From Maricaulis sp. (lineage in GTDB: Bacteria; Pseudomonadota; Alphaproteobacteria; Caulobacterales; Maricaulaceae), in contig JAEPND010000003.1 of the NCBI GenBank assembly GCA_017643585.1, positions 62,001-126,000 of the forward strand: 64,000 nucleotides of DNA. The letters run 5' to 3'. The translations under genes were made by a program, and so were the position numbers. Below the pieces are notes generated by a model. The model searched no databases and was not told where the DNA came from. It was given only the letters and a program-made list of their open reading frames with translations. This document shows, piece by piece, positions 8,346 through 16,918 of this stretch (positions are counted from its first letter, which is position 1; the number at the start of each line of letters is the position of its first letter).

Positions 8346-10135
8346 ACGCGCAGTTTACCGCCCACAATCTGCTCGTACAGCTCTTGTGTAAGTCGCACAT
8401 ATTTCCCGATCGTCGGGTGATCGAAATAGAGCGGATCGGAGATCTTTTTCGGGTCGAAACCGTCCTTGACCAGGTCTACCTTGCGCAGTTTGAACGTGCC
8501 GGTCGTATCGCCCTGTTCCTGCAGTCGCAGGAAAAGCGGGCGCGCGAAGGTCGGCAAGGCGTCATGGATATGCTCGCGCAGGGCCTCCAGGTCGATCTGG
8601 CCAGCCTTGGCGACCAGGGCGGCCATGCCGGCACGCCCGGAATGCCCTTCAACCTCGACGCCATAGACATTGGCTTGCTCGATGCCGTCAAAGCTCAGCG
8701 CTTCAGCGACCTCGCCCGTGGCGACATTCTCCGACTTCCAGCGGAAGGTGTCGCCGACACGGTCGACAAAATAGTAATACCCCAGCGCATCACGCGTCAT
8801 CAGATCACCGGTGCGGAACCAGGCATCACCCTCTTCATAGACATTGCGCAGGATTTTCTTCTCGGTGTCTTCCTTGGAGCCGTATCCGTCGAAACGGAAA
8901 CGCGCATCTGTCGGGTCGATCCGGCCAATGGCTTCGCCCACCTCGTCCGGACCACAGCGTACGCAATGACCGTCGGCACTGCGAACCGGTACTTCCGCAT
9001 CCATGTCGAACTTGACCAGGTCGATATTGAACCGATGCTTGAGATAGTTCGGAACTCGGCCGATGGCGCCGGGCTGGTTCATTGCATTGACCAGGCCGAC
9101 ATTGCCCTCGGTTGATCCATAGAACTCGATAATGTCCGGCAGGTTGAACCGCGCCTGGAACTGCTCCCAGACATCGCGGCGCATGCCATTGCCGATGGCA
9201 CAGCGCAGGCTGTGGGCTTTCTCTTCAGGCACCTCATCGGAATTGACCAGGAAGCGGCAGAGCTCGCCGACATACATGAAGAGCGTCGCCTTGTGACGCT
9301 GGACATCGGGCCAGAAACTGGAGGCTGAAAACTTCGGCCGCACGATCACCGATCCACCGAAGGACAGCGCACAGCCGACGCCGCACAACCCGCCCGTGGC
9401 ATGATAGAGCGGCAGTACCATCATCATCCGGTCGCTCGGCTTGGCCTTCGACGCGATGGCAAAGATATTGAGATAGTAGAGCGCGCGGATGTGCGTCATC
9501 AGCGCGGCCTTGGGCAGGCCGGTCGTTCCCGAGGTAAACATTTTCAGGACCGGGTCAGACGGCTTCACATCCTGGCGTTTCTCCGCCGGGATACGCGCAC
9601 CGGATTGTTCCGCGACGGCGGCGTTGAAATCTCCGGACCAGTCATAAGCCCCGTCAACGACCCAGGGCTTGGCCTCGATCTCGGCGGCGTCACAGGCGGA
9701 CCGGTAAGCATCGACCAGTTCATCCGCGATAATGGCGTGGCGCGTCTCACCGATGTTCAGACAGTGAGCCAGCGACTGGCCCGACAGCTGGTTGTTGAGC
9801 AGGGAGGTGACCACGCCCACCTTGGACAGGCCAAACCAGATGGCGATGTATTCCCAGCGATTGGGCATGAAGAGCGCAACGGTCTCGCCCTTTTTCAGCC
9901 CCTGCGCCAGCGCCCAGTTGGCGACGCGGTTCGCATAGGCATCGAAGTCGGCATAGCTGACATCGCCATCATCGGTGATCGCCATGGGGCGGTCAGCATA
10001 CTTGTCGACTGTCTTTTCAATATGATCGGGAACACGAACGCCGGAACCAGGTCCGACCTTCTTGATCTGTTTGAGGACGCGCAGCATCCCGGAAACATAT
10101 TCAACTTCACGACCGATCGCGGTGAACAGGCCCAT
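8342..10135 (-). CDS. Very-long-chain / long-chain acyl-CoA synthetase (FATP-type, FadD6-like)
   Basis: 597 residues from the ATG at 10135, which has GGGGAG at good spacing; an in-frame ATG at 10162 is less well served. It activates fatty acids through an acyl-AMP. The ATP/AMP signature is MFTSGTTGLPKAALMTH, the adenine-binding block is IIEFYGSTEGNVGL, and the hinge region is YYFVDRVGDTFRWKSENV. The DTFRWKGENVST-like form is characteristic of the FATP/SLC27 family rather than classic FadD. The protein probably sits at the inner membrane surface. It is coupled to DUF924 downstream. Confidence 0.9.
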   Translation of the reverse strand: MGLFTAIGREVEYVSGMLRVLKQIKKVGPGSGVRVPDHIEKTVDKYADRPMAITDDGDVSYADFDAYANRVANWALAQGLKKGETVALFMPNRWEYIAIWFGLSKVGVVTSLLNNQLSGQSLAHCLNIGETRHAIIADELVDAYRSACDAAEIEAKPWVVDGAYDWSGDFNAAVAEQSGARIPAEKRQDVKPSDPVLKMFTSGTTGLPKAALMTHIRALYYLNIFAIASKAKPSDRMMMVLPLYHATGGLCGVGCALSFGGSVIVRPKFSASSFWPDVQRHKATLFMYVGELCRFLVNSDEVPEEKAHSLRCAIGNGMRRDVWEQFQARFNLPDIIEFYGSTEGNVGLVNAMNQPGAIGRVPNYLKHRFNIDLVKFDMDAEVPVRSADGHCVRCGPDEVGEAIGRIDPTDARFRFDGYGSKEDTEKKILRNVYEEGDAWFRTGDLMTRDALGYYYFVDRVGDTFRWKSENVATGEVAEALSFDGIEQANVYGVEVEGHSGRAGMAALVAKAGQIDLEALREHIHDALPTFARPLFLRLQEQGDTTGTFKLRKVDLVKDGFDPKKISDPLYFDHPTIGKYVRLTQELYEQIVGGKLRV

Positions 10136-10273
10136 TATCAACTCCCCGATAGACGGATTCATCCGTTCTGCTTGGGAAAAACGATACGTTGGTCAGGGTT
10201 TACGTCAAGCAAACGTGCTCATCGTCGCAGCAAGTGTGATGCGCATTTCAAAAGATTTCCGAAGGAAATTGCG

Positions 10274-11194
10274 TCAAGCCCGCCGACCGTAGCGATACTC
10301 GCGAAATTCTGCCGCCAGCGCCACACAGATGGCGAGCAGGGCCAAGTCCTTGATTAGAAAGATGCCTGACCCGCTGAGGAAGGGGAAACCACCCAAATCC
10401 GAGGACCAGCTGCCCGGGAAGCTGACGAGGAAGGACAGCGTAATAAGAAATGTTACCGATGCCATCGTCAGCCCGATCGCGTACAGCCCCCTGTTAAAGC
10501 CGGATGCGAGCAGGAACAGCACGGTCACGATCTCGATGACGCCGATGATGTAGGAAACGACCTGTATCTCCATGAAATTCAACATCCAGGAGAAGAGCAG
10601 ACTTGTCTGGATCAGGGGCTCGATGCCCCGCGCCTCGACGGCGGTGAATTTCATCGCCCCGATCCAGAACAGCACGATTGTCAGGCCGCCCATCATCACC
10701 GGTCGGCTCCAGCGGCGAAGGTCACTGTGACGGCTTGAGAACATGCGAGAGCGATCAAAACTGCCCGCCCACATCGCGAGCCCCAGAATACCGAGATATT
10801 TCAAGATGCCCTGCCCCGAACCGATGGCCGGGAAACCGCCGGCCGCCTCGATCCAGACCGGATTGGTCAGGAACACGGTCAGCGCCAGGGCGCTGTAGAT
10901 CCCCAGCATGATGAAACCAATGCGACGAAAACTGCCACTGGGCAGAGGCGCGCCAATCAAGCACGCCATGATCACCTGGTAGACACCAATCGCCTTGGCG
11001 GCGGACGCGGCCTGCGGCAGGAGCCCCGACAGGAATACGTGTCCCGAGATCCAGTTAATCATCACCAGATCACCCTGCGCGGTGAAACTCATCGCTCCCA
11101 GCCACAGGAAGATAATGGCCAGGCTGGCCCGTGCGAATAGCACCGCATTGGTGATCGAAAGCAAGATCATCTCCCCGACAGACTCGCTGGACAC
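10274..11194 (-). CDS. Tandem-duplicated DUF417 (YkgB/RclC-like) inner-membrane protein
   Basis: 306 residues, strongly hydrophobic, with about 8 membrane segments. Two homologous halves are visible. WLGAMSFTA (31-39) recurs as WIGAMKFTA (177-185), and GGFPAIGSGQGILKYL (119-134) recurs as GGFPFLSGSGIFLIKDL (268-284). Single DUF417 proteins such as RclC are about 190 residues and have been linked to reactive chlorine resistance; the function of the duplicated form is not known. The GTG start at 11194 is taken for length; an ATG at 11167 has GGGGAG immediately adjacent and is an alternative. Confidence 0.8.
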   Translation of the reverse strand: MSSESVGEMILLSITNAVLFARASLAIIFLWLGAMSFTAQGDLVMINWISGHVFLSGLLPQAASAAKAIGVYQVIMACLIGAPLPSGSFRRIGFIMLGIYSALALTVFLTNPVWIEAAGGFPAIGSGQGILKYLGILGLAMWAGSFDRSRMFSSRHSDLRRWSRPVMMGGLTIVLFWIGAMKFTAVEARGIEPLIQTSLLFSWMLNFMEIQVVSYIIGVIEIVTVLFLLASGFNRGLYAIGLTMASVTFLITLSFLVSFPGSWSSDLGGFPFLSGSGIFLIKDLALLAICVALAAEFREYRYGRRA

Positions 11195-11289
11195 AGAACG
11201 CTAGCACTGCTCGCCCCGGCTGTGGAGTGGGCGCGCGTCGAAGGCGCGCGTTTAATCTGGGCCCTGATCGTCATCAAGGTGACGGTGCT

Positions 11290-11850
11290 TTGCCTATCCT
11301 CCCCCTCGGGGAGGTGTCCCGAAGGGACGGAGGGGCCGGAGCGCGCAGCGCGGAGGTTTAGTGCTCACTGGCGTTCGCACCCCCTTCGACCTCGCCTTCG
11401 CCAAGGCTTCGGCGAGCCCACTTCCCCGCAAGCGGGGAAGATATCCACAGCGCTCAAATTTGCCCCATACTCTCCCGTGATCCATGTCGTGGGAGGCGAG
11501 AGCTCAGTCTTTTCGGGCGTGGATGTACGGGGAGCCTCTGTCGACCCTGCGGGGTCATCTGGACAAGGCAGACAGCAGACCCGTGTGCGGGAGGCCCCTG
11601 ACCCCTGCTCAAGAATAAATCCCGGTTTCACCGGTCTCCCGCATGCCTCTCACTCCAGCGTTCCGGCGCGTGGAGGTTTTGGTGCTTCCCCCTCATCGCC
11701 CTTCTTCGCCAAGGCTACGAAGGACACTTCTCCCCGTGGGGGAGAAGGATAAGGACGAGGCTCCTCCCGACGCCAACGGCGTCGCAAGCGCGACCGCGCG
11801 TCGGCGCCCATGCGCCGCCCCATCGGAGGCGTGAGCGCAGCGAGTTGCCG
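11290..11850. repeat. GC-rich intergenic palindromic repeat cluster
   Basis: The 669-bp spacer between the DUF417 gene and tRNA-Leu has no convincing gene. It holds several nested inverted repeats, for example CCTCCCC-CTC-GGGGAGG (11298-11314) then GTCCC-GAA-GGGAC. Blocks resembling CTTCGCCAAGGCTTCGGCGAGC and, later, CTTCGCCAAGGCTACGAAGG recur, each beside a CCCCG/CGGGG hairpin. Related blocks occur at 21098-21240. Open frames through it read as repeat-derived peptides (FAKA-type) and are not credible proteins. Confidence 0.7.
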
Positions 11851-11863
11851 TGAGATCAAAAAA

Positions 11864-11948
11864 TGGTGCCCCTGGTCAGACTCGAACTGACACTCCTTGC
11901 GGAAACGGATTTTGAATCCGTCGCGTCTACCAATTCCGCCACAGGGGC
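11864..11948 (-). tRNA. tRNA-Leu (anticodon CAA)
   Basis: An 85-nt class II tRNA on the minus strand. The acceptor GCCCCTG pairs with CAGGGGC, the anticodon stem ACGGA/TCCGT encloses TTCAAAA (anticodon CAA, reading TTG), and a long variable arm is followed by a standard T-arm (GTTCGAGTC). The discriminator is A and the CCA is encoded at 11864-11866. Confidence 0.95.
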
Positions 11949-12070
11949 TCGCTTCACGAGCGGTGGCGCAAGCTGCCGATTGGGCCCTGAAAAGTCAACG
12001 GTTCTCTGCGCTCGACGCTGCACAACCACTGGGATAATCTGGCTGTTCATCCGGAGCCATCACCCCACCC

Positions 12071-12673
12071 ATGCAGCTTGTTTTTTCCGACCTCAACCCG
12101 CGCGTTGTCGATGCCTGGCATTCGATCTGCGGCGAGCTTGAAAATGTCGAGATCCGCAATGACTCGTTGCTGGATATCAATCTCGATGCGGTGGTGAGCC
12201 CGGCCAATAGTTTCGGCTTTATGGATGGCGGTATCGACGGAGCCTACAGCGCACATTTCAGGCAAGATGTTCAACTCGCCGTTCGGCGTGTGATTCATGA
12301 ACGGCATGCCGGCGAGCTGGTCGTGGGAACAGCCTGTGTGGTCGAAACCGGGGATGAGTATATCCCTCACCTGATCGCCGCTCCGACAATGCGGGTTCCA
12401 ATGATGCTGCCAGCCGACAGCGTGAATATTTATCTAGCCACACGAGCAGCCCTGCTCACAGCACGGCAGAACGGCGGGATCAACCGTATCGGCTTTCCAG
12501 GCATGGGCACCGGGATTGGACGAGTCCCAGCGGCCGTGTGCGCGTCCCAGATGCGCCAGGCCGTGGAAGATGTTGTTCTGGAACGCTATCGAATGCCCAC
12601 CAGCTGGGCCGAAGCCAGCGAACGACACCAGCTCCTATACGGCGCCAAACCGCGCGATCTTCAGGGTCGCTAG
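12071..12673 (+). CDS. Macro-domain (ADP-ribose-binding) protein
   Basis: 200 residues that are almost entirely one macro domain. The ribose-binding block is VVSPANSFGFMDGGIDGAY (about 41-59) and the phosphate loop is FPGMGTGIGRVP (about 144-155). Macro domains bind or hydrolyse ADP-ribose, its phosphates and protein ADP-ribosyl esters. The SPANSFG-MDGGID form places it with stand-alone bacterial/phage-type domains rather than the MacroD (YmdB) class. No ADP-ribosyltransferase is nearby, so the substrate is open. It stands alone just ahead of the exoD-like gene (16-bp gap). Confidence 0.88.
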   Translation: MQLVFSDLNPRVVDAWHSICGELENVEIRNDSLLDINLDAVVSPANSFGFMDGGIDGAYSAHFRQDVQLAVRRVIHERHAGELVVGTACVVETGDEYIPHLIAAPTMRVPMMLPADSVNIYLATRAALLTARQNGGINRIGFPGMGTGIGRVPAAVCASQMRQAVEDVVLERYRMPTSWAEASERHQLLYGAKPRDLQGR

Positions 12674-12689
12674 GCTAACAAGGAAAAGA

Positions 12690-13334
12690 ATGACCGAAAC
12701 ATCGGAAAAACTTGGCCTTATCAGCGCGCTTGAAGACATTGCTGCAGCTGCGTCGGAAGACGGCATGAGCCTGGGCGAGTTTGTCGATGCGCTGGGCGAG
12801 CGCGCGTTTGGTATCATCCTGTTCGCGATGGCCCTGCCGATCTCGATTCCCTTCCTCTATGGCGTGCCTCAGGTCATGGCGCTGCCGATGATGGCGCTGT
12901 CGGCGCAGATGGCGCTGGGACGGGAAGAGCCCTGGCTGCCGTCGAAGTTCAAGACCCGCCGCCTGGACAAGGCCGGGCTGGAGCGCATGGCGCAAGGCGG
13001 GCGCAAATGGTTTGGCTGGCTGGAAGCCCTCGCCCGGCCACGCCTGACCTGGCTGTCCGGTCCGACCGCAGAGCGCCTGGTCGGAGGGGTTTTCATTCTC
13101 TTCTGCGCCTCGATCCTGGTTCCACTGCCCGCAACCAACACCACGCCGGGCATTGCCCTGGCCATCGCGGCCCTGGGCCTGCTGACCCGTGATGGCCTGC
13201 TTGTCCTGGGCGGCCTGCTCCTCGGCCTTGCCTGGATTGCGCTTTTGATGACGCTTTTTTTATTTTTCGGGGATGCCGCGATCGACGTACTCAAGGACTT
13301 CATCCGTGATGCCTTGGGTCGCGAAGCGACGTGA
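12690..13334 (+). CDS. ExoD-family membrane protein
   Basis: 214 residues starting MTETSEKLG, with AAGGAAAAGA ahead of the ATG. The ExoD/COG3932 pattern is complete: SLGEFVDALGERAFGIILF, then ALPISIPFLYGVPQVMALP, then REEPWLPSKF, and about four membrane segments to the end. In rhizobia exoD mutants have exopolysaccharide and alkaline-pH defects; the biochemical role is unresolved. The start codon follows the macro-domain stop by only 16 bp, so the two may be one transcript. Confidence 0.88.
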   Translation: MTETSEKLGLISALEDIAAAASEDGMSLGEFVDALGERAFGIILFAMALPISIPFLYGVPQVMALPMMALSAQMALGREEPWLPSKFKTRRLDKAGLERMAQGGRKWFGWLEALARPRLTWLSGPTAERLVGGVFILFCASILVPLPATNTTPGIALAIAALGLLTRDGLLVLGGLLLGLAWIALLMTLFLFFGDAAIDVLKDFIRDALGREAT

Positions 13335-13381
13335 TGGTGCGCGCTCTTGTCACGGTGCGAGTATAGTAAAGGTCCGCAAAT

Positions 13382-13918
13382 ATGTCGCTCATGACGCCCA
13401 TTCTCTCCCAGTTTCCGCTCACGCGCTGGCCGCTGATCATGGCCGGATTTTCCCTGGCCATGCTGCTCGGAGCCTGGGGCTTTGAATATATTGGCAAATA
13501 CCTGCCGTGCGCCCTGTGTTACGACCAGCGCTATATCCATATGGCGGTTATTGGACTGGGCCTGGCCAGCGGCATCGGGTTGATCCTGCGCCCGGGCCTG
13601 GCGCGGTTTGCGCCCTATATGATTTTTGCCGTGGCCCTCGTCCTGCTCTACTCCGCCGGATTTGCCGGTTGGCATGCCGGTATCGAGTATGGCTGGTGGG
13701 CTGGACCGGCGTCCTGCACCGCAGGTGGGACCGGCAATATTTCGGCCGGCAGCATTCTCGACGCGCTGGAATCCCGCGTCATCGTTCCCATGTGTGACGA
13801 AGCCAGCTGGACTCTCTTCGGCATCTCCATGGCCGGCTACAACGCACTGATTTCACTCGTCATGGCAGGCGTTTCCATCTTTGTCGGCTATCGCGGCCTG
13901 AAAGGTGAAGCGGCATGA
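13382..13918 (+). CDS. dsbB: Disulfide bond formation protein, DsbB family
   Basis: 178 residues and four membrane helices. The first periplasmic pair is in LPCALCYDQR (Cys43, Cys46), the quinone-proximal pair. The second pair is Cys112 (PASC) and Cys138 (VPMCDE) in the second periplasmic loop. The protein should reoxidise a DsbA-like oxidase and pass electrons to ubiquinone. Its stop overlaps the coq7 start (ATGA). That pairing links it with a ubiquinone synthesis gene, which suits its use of quinone. Confidence 0.92.
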   Translation: MSLMTPILSQFPLTRWPLIMAGFSLAMLLGAWGFEYIGKYLPCALCYDQRYIHMAVIGLGLASGIGLILRPGLARFAPYMIFAVALVLLYSAGFAGWHAGIEYGWWAGPASCTAGGTGNISAGSILDALESRVIVPMCDEASWTLFGISMAGYNALISLVMAGVSIFVGYRGLKGEAA

Positions 13919-14481
13919 GCGAAGACGGCGGCATCCCCCTGCCTGGCAAGCGACGTAATCCCGATCGCATCCAGGAAATGATCCGCGTGGATCATGCAGG
14001 CGAGTATGGCGCGGTCGCGATCTATCGCGGACAGCGCGCAATTTTCGACAAGCTGCCGCACAAGGCGCGCATCGCCAATCAACTTGAAGAGATGGAAGCT
14101 GACGAACAGGCCCATCTCGACGCGTTTGACGATCTGATCTTCCAGCACAAGGCCCGCCCCACAGCGCTGGCGCCAATTTGGAATGTTGCCGGACAGGCCC
14201 TGGGCGCTGCAACGGCCCTGATGGGCGAGCGGGCAGCCCATGCCTGTACCGAAGCCGTCGAGAGTGTGATCGAGCAGCATTATGCCAGTCAGGTCACCGA
14301 ATTACGCGCGATGGGCGAGGACGAGCTGGCAGACCTGTTCACGAAATTCCGCGAGGAAGAAATCGCGCACCATGACCTCGCCGTTGAGGAAGGCGCGCGT
14401 GATGCGGCCGGATACCCGCTGCTGTCCGCCTTCATCAAGACCGGCTGCCGAACCGTGATCAAGATCGCCGAGAAGATCTGA
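13915..14481 (+). CDS. coq7: 5-demethoxyubiquinol hydroxylase Coq7
   Basis: 188 residues. It catalyses the last ring hydroxylation in ubiquinone synthesis. The two EXXH-type di-iron halves of the ferritin-like fold are visible: RVDHAGEYGA and EMEADEQAHLD in the first half, then EAVESVIEQHY and KFREEEIAHHDLA in the second. All expected Glu/His ligands are present. It is a peripheral membrane protein on the cytoplasmic side. It is coupled to dsbB through a 4-nt overlap. Confidence 0.95.
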   Translation: MSEDGGIPLPGKRRNPDRIQEMIRVDHAGEYGAVAIYRGQRAIFDKLPHKARIANQLEEMEADEQAHLDAFDDLIFQHKARPTALAPIWNVAGQALGAATALMGERAAHACTEAVESVIEQHYASQVTELRAMGEDELADLFTKFREEEIAHHDLAVEEGARDAAGYPLLSAFIKTGCRTVIKIAEKI

Positions 14482-14551
14482 CCTCAACCTCCTTTCAAGG
14501 ACTTGAGCCTGGCCCCGCTTCGTCCTATCCGGTCGAAACAGGGAGAGGTGC

Positions 14552-15451
14552 ATGGATCAGAAAGACAAATTGCTCGACGGGATTCCGGTCTTTGTGGAAG
14601 TCGTCAGACGCGGCGGGTTCTCCGCGGCTGCCGAAACGCTGGGCCGTTCAGCCTCGCACGTTTCCAAGGAAGTCACGCGCCTGGAAGAACGCCTGGGCAT
14701 GCGGCTGCTGCAGCGGACCACGCGCTCGATCAATCTGACCGAGGAAGGCCGCGCCTATTTCGAAACGGCGGAACAGATTGTCGACCTGGCCAGCCAGGCT
14801 GAAGCCGCCGCCGCCGGCACACATGACCAGCCGCATGGCACGCTGAAAATCGCCGCACCGATGAGCTATGCGCTCAACTTCCTCAATCCGATCCTGCCCA
14901 AATTCATCGATCAGGCGCCGGATGTGCAGCTGGACATTGATTTGAACGACCGACGGTCCGACGTGATTGGCGAGGGATTTGATCTGGCCTTGCGGATCGG
15001 CGACATGCCGGACAGCTCGCTGATCGCGCGCAAGCTGGGCGCTTTTCGAGGGGTTGTCGTCGGCACGCCAGGCTTCTGGGACAGATACGGCCGCCCGGCC
15101 CACCCTCGCGAGCTGACGGATATTCCCTGCACGGGCTATTCCAATGTCCGCTTCCCCAATCGCTGGCCTTTCCCGGACGGCAAGGGCGGCATCATCGATG
15201 TGACAGTGCCCCTGCTGGTGAAAAGCAATAGCGGCGCACTTTCCATGGACTTTGTTCGCGCCGGCAAGGCCGCTGCCCGACTGCCAGACTTTTTCTGCTG
15301 CGAGGAGATCCGCTCGGGTGAGCTGGAAGTGGTGCTCGACGCCTATGAACGCGATCCCATTCCGCTGTGGGCCGTCTACCCGCATCGGGCGCATATCACG
15401 CCCAAGGTTCGGGCCTTTGTGGAATTCCTGGAGCGCGAGCTCAAGACCTAG
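14552..15451 (+). CDS. LysR-family transcriptional regulator
   Basis: 299 residues. The N-terminal winged helix-turn-helix (FVEVVRRGGFSAAAETLGRSASHVSKEVTRLEERL) is followed by a substrate-binding domain. The pattern is of the CrgA/PtxR-like group (AAPMSYALNFL, DLALRIGDMPDSSL). GGGAGAGG precedes the ATG. No divergent partner gene exists, so its target is unclear. Its stop codon overlaps that of the SRPBCC gene on the other strand. Confidence 0.9.
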   Translation: MDQKDKLLDGIPVFVEVVRRGGFSAAAETLGRSASHVSKEVTRLEERLGMRLLQRTTRSINLTEEGRAYFETAEQIVDLASQAEAAAAGTHDQPHGTLKIAAPMSYALNFLNPILPKFIDQAPDVQLDIDLNDRRSDVIGEGFDLALRIGDMPDSSLIARKLGAFRGVVVGTPGFWDRYGRPAHPRELTDIPCTGYSNVRFPNRWPFPDGKGGIIDVTVPLLVKSNSGALSMDFVRAGKAAARLPDFFCCEEIRSGELEVVLDAYERDPIPLWAVYPHRAHITPKVRAFVEFLERELKT

Positions 15452-15990
15452 CCGTCAAAGGCCGCGCAGGGCTCTTCAGGGGCGAGATGGCAACCGCCTT
15501 CCACATAGGTCTTCAGGCGACCGGCGATGAAATGGGTCCATACGCCGTGGACAATCCCGGCCAGCTCGGCATCGATCTCGCCATGCATGGCGAGTTCAAC
15601 GGTGAACCCGGTCGTATCCGTATCCACCTCTTCCAGGGACCAGCTGATCAGCAGATCGTAGGATCGCTCGATCAGGCCCAACGGGCCGTCCATGCGCAAG
15701 GTTGACGGGGCATCGACAAAGATGATGTCGGCATGGATCATCCCATCGGCCCCACCCGGTTCGAAACGCTCGTAGAAATGCCCGCCGGCGCGCGGCTCGA
15801 TCACCAGCTCGGCCGGATTGCCGGACCAGGTATGATCCCACCAATAGGACACCTCACCGGTTGCCGCCTCCCACACCTCATCACGCGGCGCCTCGATGGT
15901 GATGGTCTGGGTGGTGCGAAAGCCCTGGACCTCGAACGGCTGGACGACCGGAGCATCCTGGACCAGCAGGGCGGTGAGCAAAGCGAGCAT
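15448..15990 (-). CDS. Exported SRPBCC (START/AHSA1-like) domain protein
   Basis: 180 residues. A short hydrophobic N-terminus (MLALLTALLVQ) looks like a signal peptide. It is followed by an AHSA1-type fold: ITIEAPRDEVWEAATGEVSYWWDHTW, PRAGGHFYERFE and a closing amphipathic helix (VWTHFIAGRLKTYVEGG). The ligand is unknown. The ATG lies only 2 bp after the parE stop and has AAGGACA upstream, so it is transcribed with the toxin-antitoxin pair. This is probably a chance merger. Confidence 0.75.
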   Translation of the reverse strand: MLALLTALLVQDAPVVQPFEVQGFRTTQTITIEAPRDEVWEAATGEVSYWWDHTWSGNPAELVIEPRAGGHFYERFEPGGADGMIHADIIFVDAPSTLRMDGPLGLIERSYDLLISWSLEEVDTDTTGFTVELAMHGEIDAELAGIVHGVWTHFIAGRLKTYVEGGCHLAPEEPCAAFDG

Positions 15991-15992
15991 GG

Positions 15993-16277
15993 TTATGTGT
16001 CCTTCCAGTCTTCATGGGCATGGCGGATGCGCAGGATTTCGATGCGGGCGCCCTCGGCCCGGTAAATCACGATGTGGGACCGATGGGTGTGTATTCTCAG
16101 CCTGAGATCATTGGAATTTATGACCGGATTGGCAAACGGAAACTCCGCCAGATCATGAAGGGATAACGTCAATTCTCGCAGATACGCGTCCGCCTGGTCG
16201 ACGCCGAATTTGCGACAGCCATCCAGAAACACCTGCCCAAGGTCATGTTCAGCGGCTCTGGAGACCTCGATCTTCAT
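15993..16277 (-). CDS. parE: ParE-type toxin (RelE/ParE superfamily)
   Basis: 94 residues with the family pattern: VSRAAEHDLGQVF, then LRELTLSLHDLAEFPFANP, then LRLRIHTHRSHIVIYRAEGARIEILRIRHAHEDW. ParE toxins poison DNA gyrase; the closing RIRHAHEDW block is typical of the chromosomal ParE group. The start overlaps the antitoxin stop by 4 bases (16274-16277). Confidence 0.88.
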   Translation of the reverse strand: MKIEVSRAAEHDLGQVFLDGCRKFGVDQADAYLRELTLSLHDLAEFPFANPVINSNDLRLRIHTHRSHIVIYRAEGARIEILRIRHAHEDWKDT

Positions 16278-16519
16278 TTGTCCGGGCGGTAGGTCTTTCG
16301 AACGCGCTCATAGAGCTCTTCGGGTGTCATCGTGACAAACCCGCTCTGCTCGGCCTCCTGGACCATCACCCGCAGCGCCTCGGTTTTCTCGCGTTTCTCG
16401 ACATCGCGGCGGATCAGGTCGCGCACATAATCGGACGCATTGGCGTAGAGGCCGGCATCGGCCTGGGCCTCAACCCAGTCCTTGAGCGCTTGCGGAAGAG
16501 AGATATTCATCGTCGCCAT
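16274..16519 (-). CDS. parD: ParD-type antitoxin (ribbon-helix-helix)
   Basis: 81 residues from the ATG at 16519, which has AAGGAG seven bases upstream. The N-terminus MATMNISLPQALKDWVEAQ and ANASDYVRDLIRRD form a ribbon-helix-helix DNA-binding domain. The C-terminal half (VTMTPEELYERVRKTYR) would wrap the toxin. It probably autorepresses through the inverted repeat at 16551-16569. Confidence 0.9.
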   Translation of the reverse strand: MATMNISLPQALKDWVEAQADAGLYANASDYVRDLIRRDVEKREKTEALRVMVQEAEQSGFVTMTPEELYERVRKTYRPDK

Positions 16520-16550
16520 GGCGGAGCTCCTTGGCGAGAAACGTGTGATT

Positions 16551-16569
16551 TTTGGCAATGATTGTCAAA
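16551..16569. promoter_or_regulatory. Imperfect inverted repeat, likely ParD operator (first parDE)
   Basis: TTTGGCAAT-G-ATTGTCAAA, arms matching at 8 of 9 positions, centred 41 bp ahead of the antitoxin ATG. It resembles the TTGGCA motif of the palindrome upstream of the second parD in this window. Confidence 0.5.
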
Positions 16570-16903
16570 TTTTTGGAAACGATTGCATTTGCTCTCGCAT
16601 GTCCCGGCGAGCCGACTTCCCCCCAAGACGCGGTGTTCTGAAACTTTTGTCGTCAGTTTGGAGCAGGACAATCAACCGCTTGCCGGCCGCAAGATAATAC
16701 CAGGCAGCGTGCTGAAACACATCGAGCAAACCCAACGCCCAACCATCATCAGCTTCAACCAAGCGTTCAAACCTTGAGATAGTGATGACAGCCCGATCGT
16801 GCGTCCGGAACGGAAACTCCACTATGCCTTCGTCAAACGCATCGAGATGTCCCGTCCAGGGTGCATAGCCAAAGCTTGCTTCCCACTCGAGCGCGGCACT
16901 CAT
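16565..16903 (-). CDS. Barstar-like (ribonuclease inhibitor fold) protein
   Basis: 112 residues. The central block FGYAPWTGHLDAFDEGIVEF, then VITISRFERLVEADDGWALGLLDVF and LIVLLQTDDKSF, follow the barstar pattern: a Gly/Pro turn with a DA-x-D core, a buried strand and a C-terminal strand. No ribonuclease toxin lies beside it, so it would be an orphan immunity protein. The ATG directly abuts AAAGGAG, an unusually tight ribosome site. It is preceded by a small open frame on the same strand (16919-17068). Family assignment is by pattern only. Confidence 0.6.
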   Translation of the reverse strand: MSAALEWEASFGYAPWTGHLDAFDEGIVEFPFRTHDRAVITISRFERLVEADDGWALGLLDVFQHAAWYYLAAGKRLIVLLQTDDKSFRTPRLGGKSARRDMREQMQSFPKI

Positions 16904-16918
16904 CTCCTTTATGAAGCT

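Noticed and set aside
11222..11752. A 176-codon plus-strand frame between the DUF417 gene and tRNA-Leu
   Set aside because: It runs through palindromic repeats, and its peptide is a patchwork of repeat readouts without any domain.
11195..11948. Possible integration site of a mobile element at tRNA-Leu
   Set aside because: No integrase, no duplicated tRNA 3' end and no gene cargo; the spacer holds only repeats.
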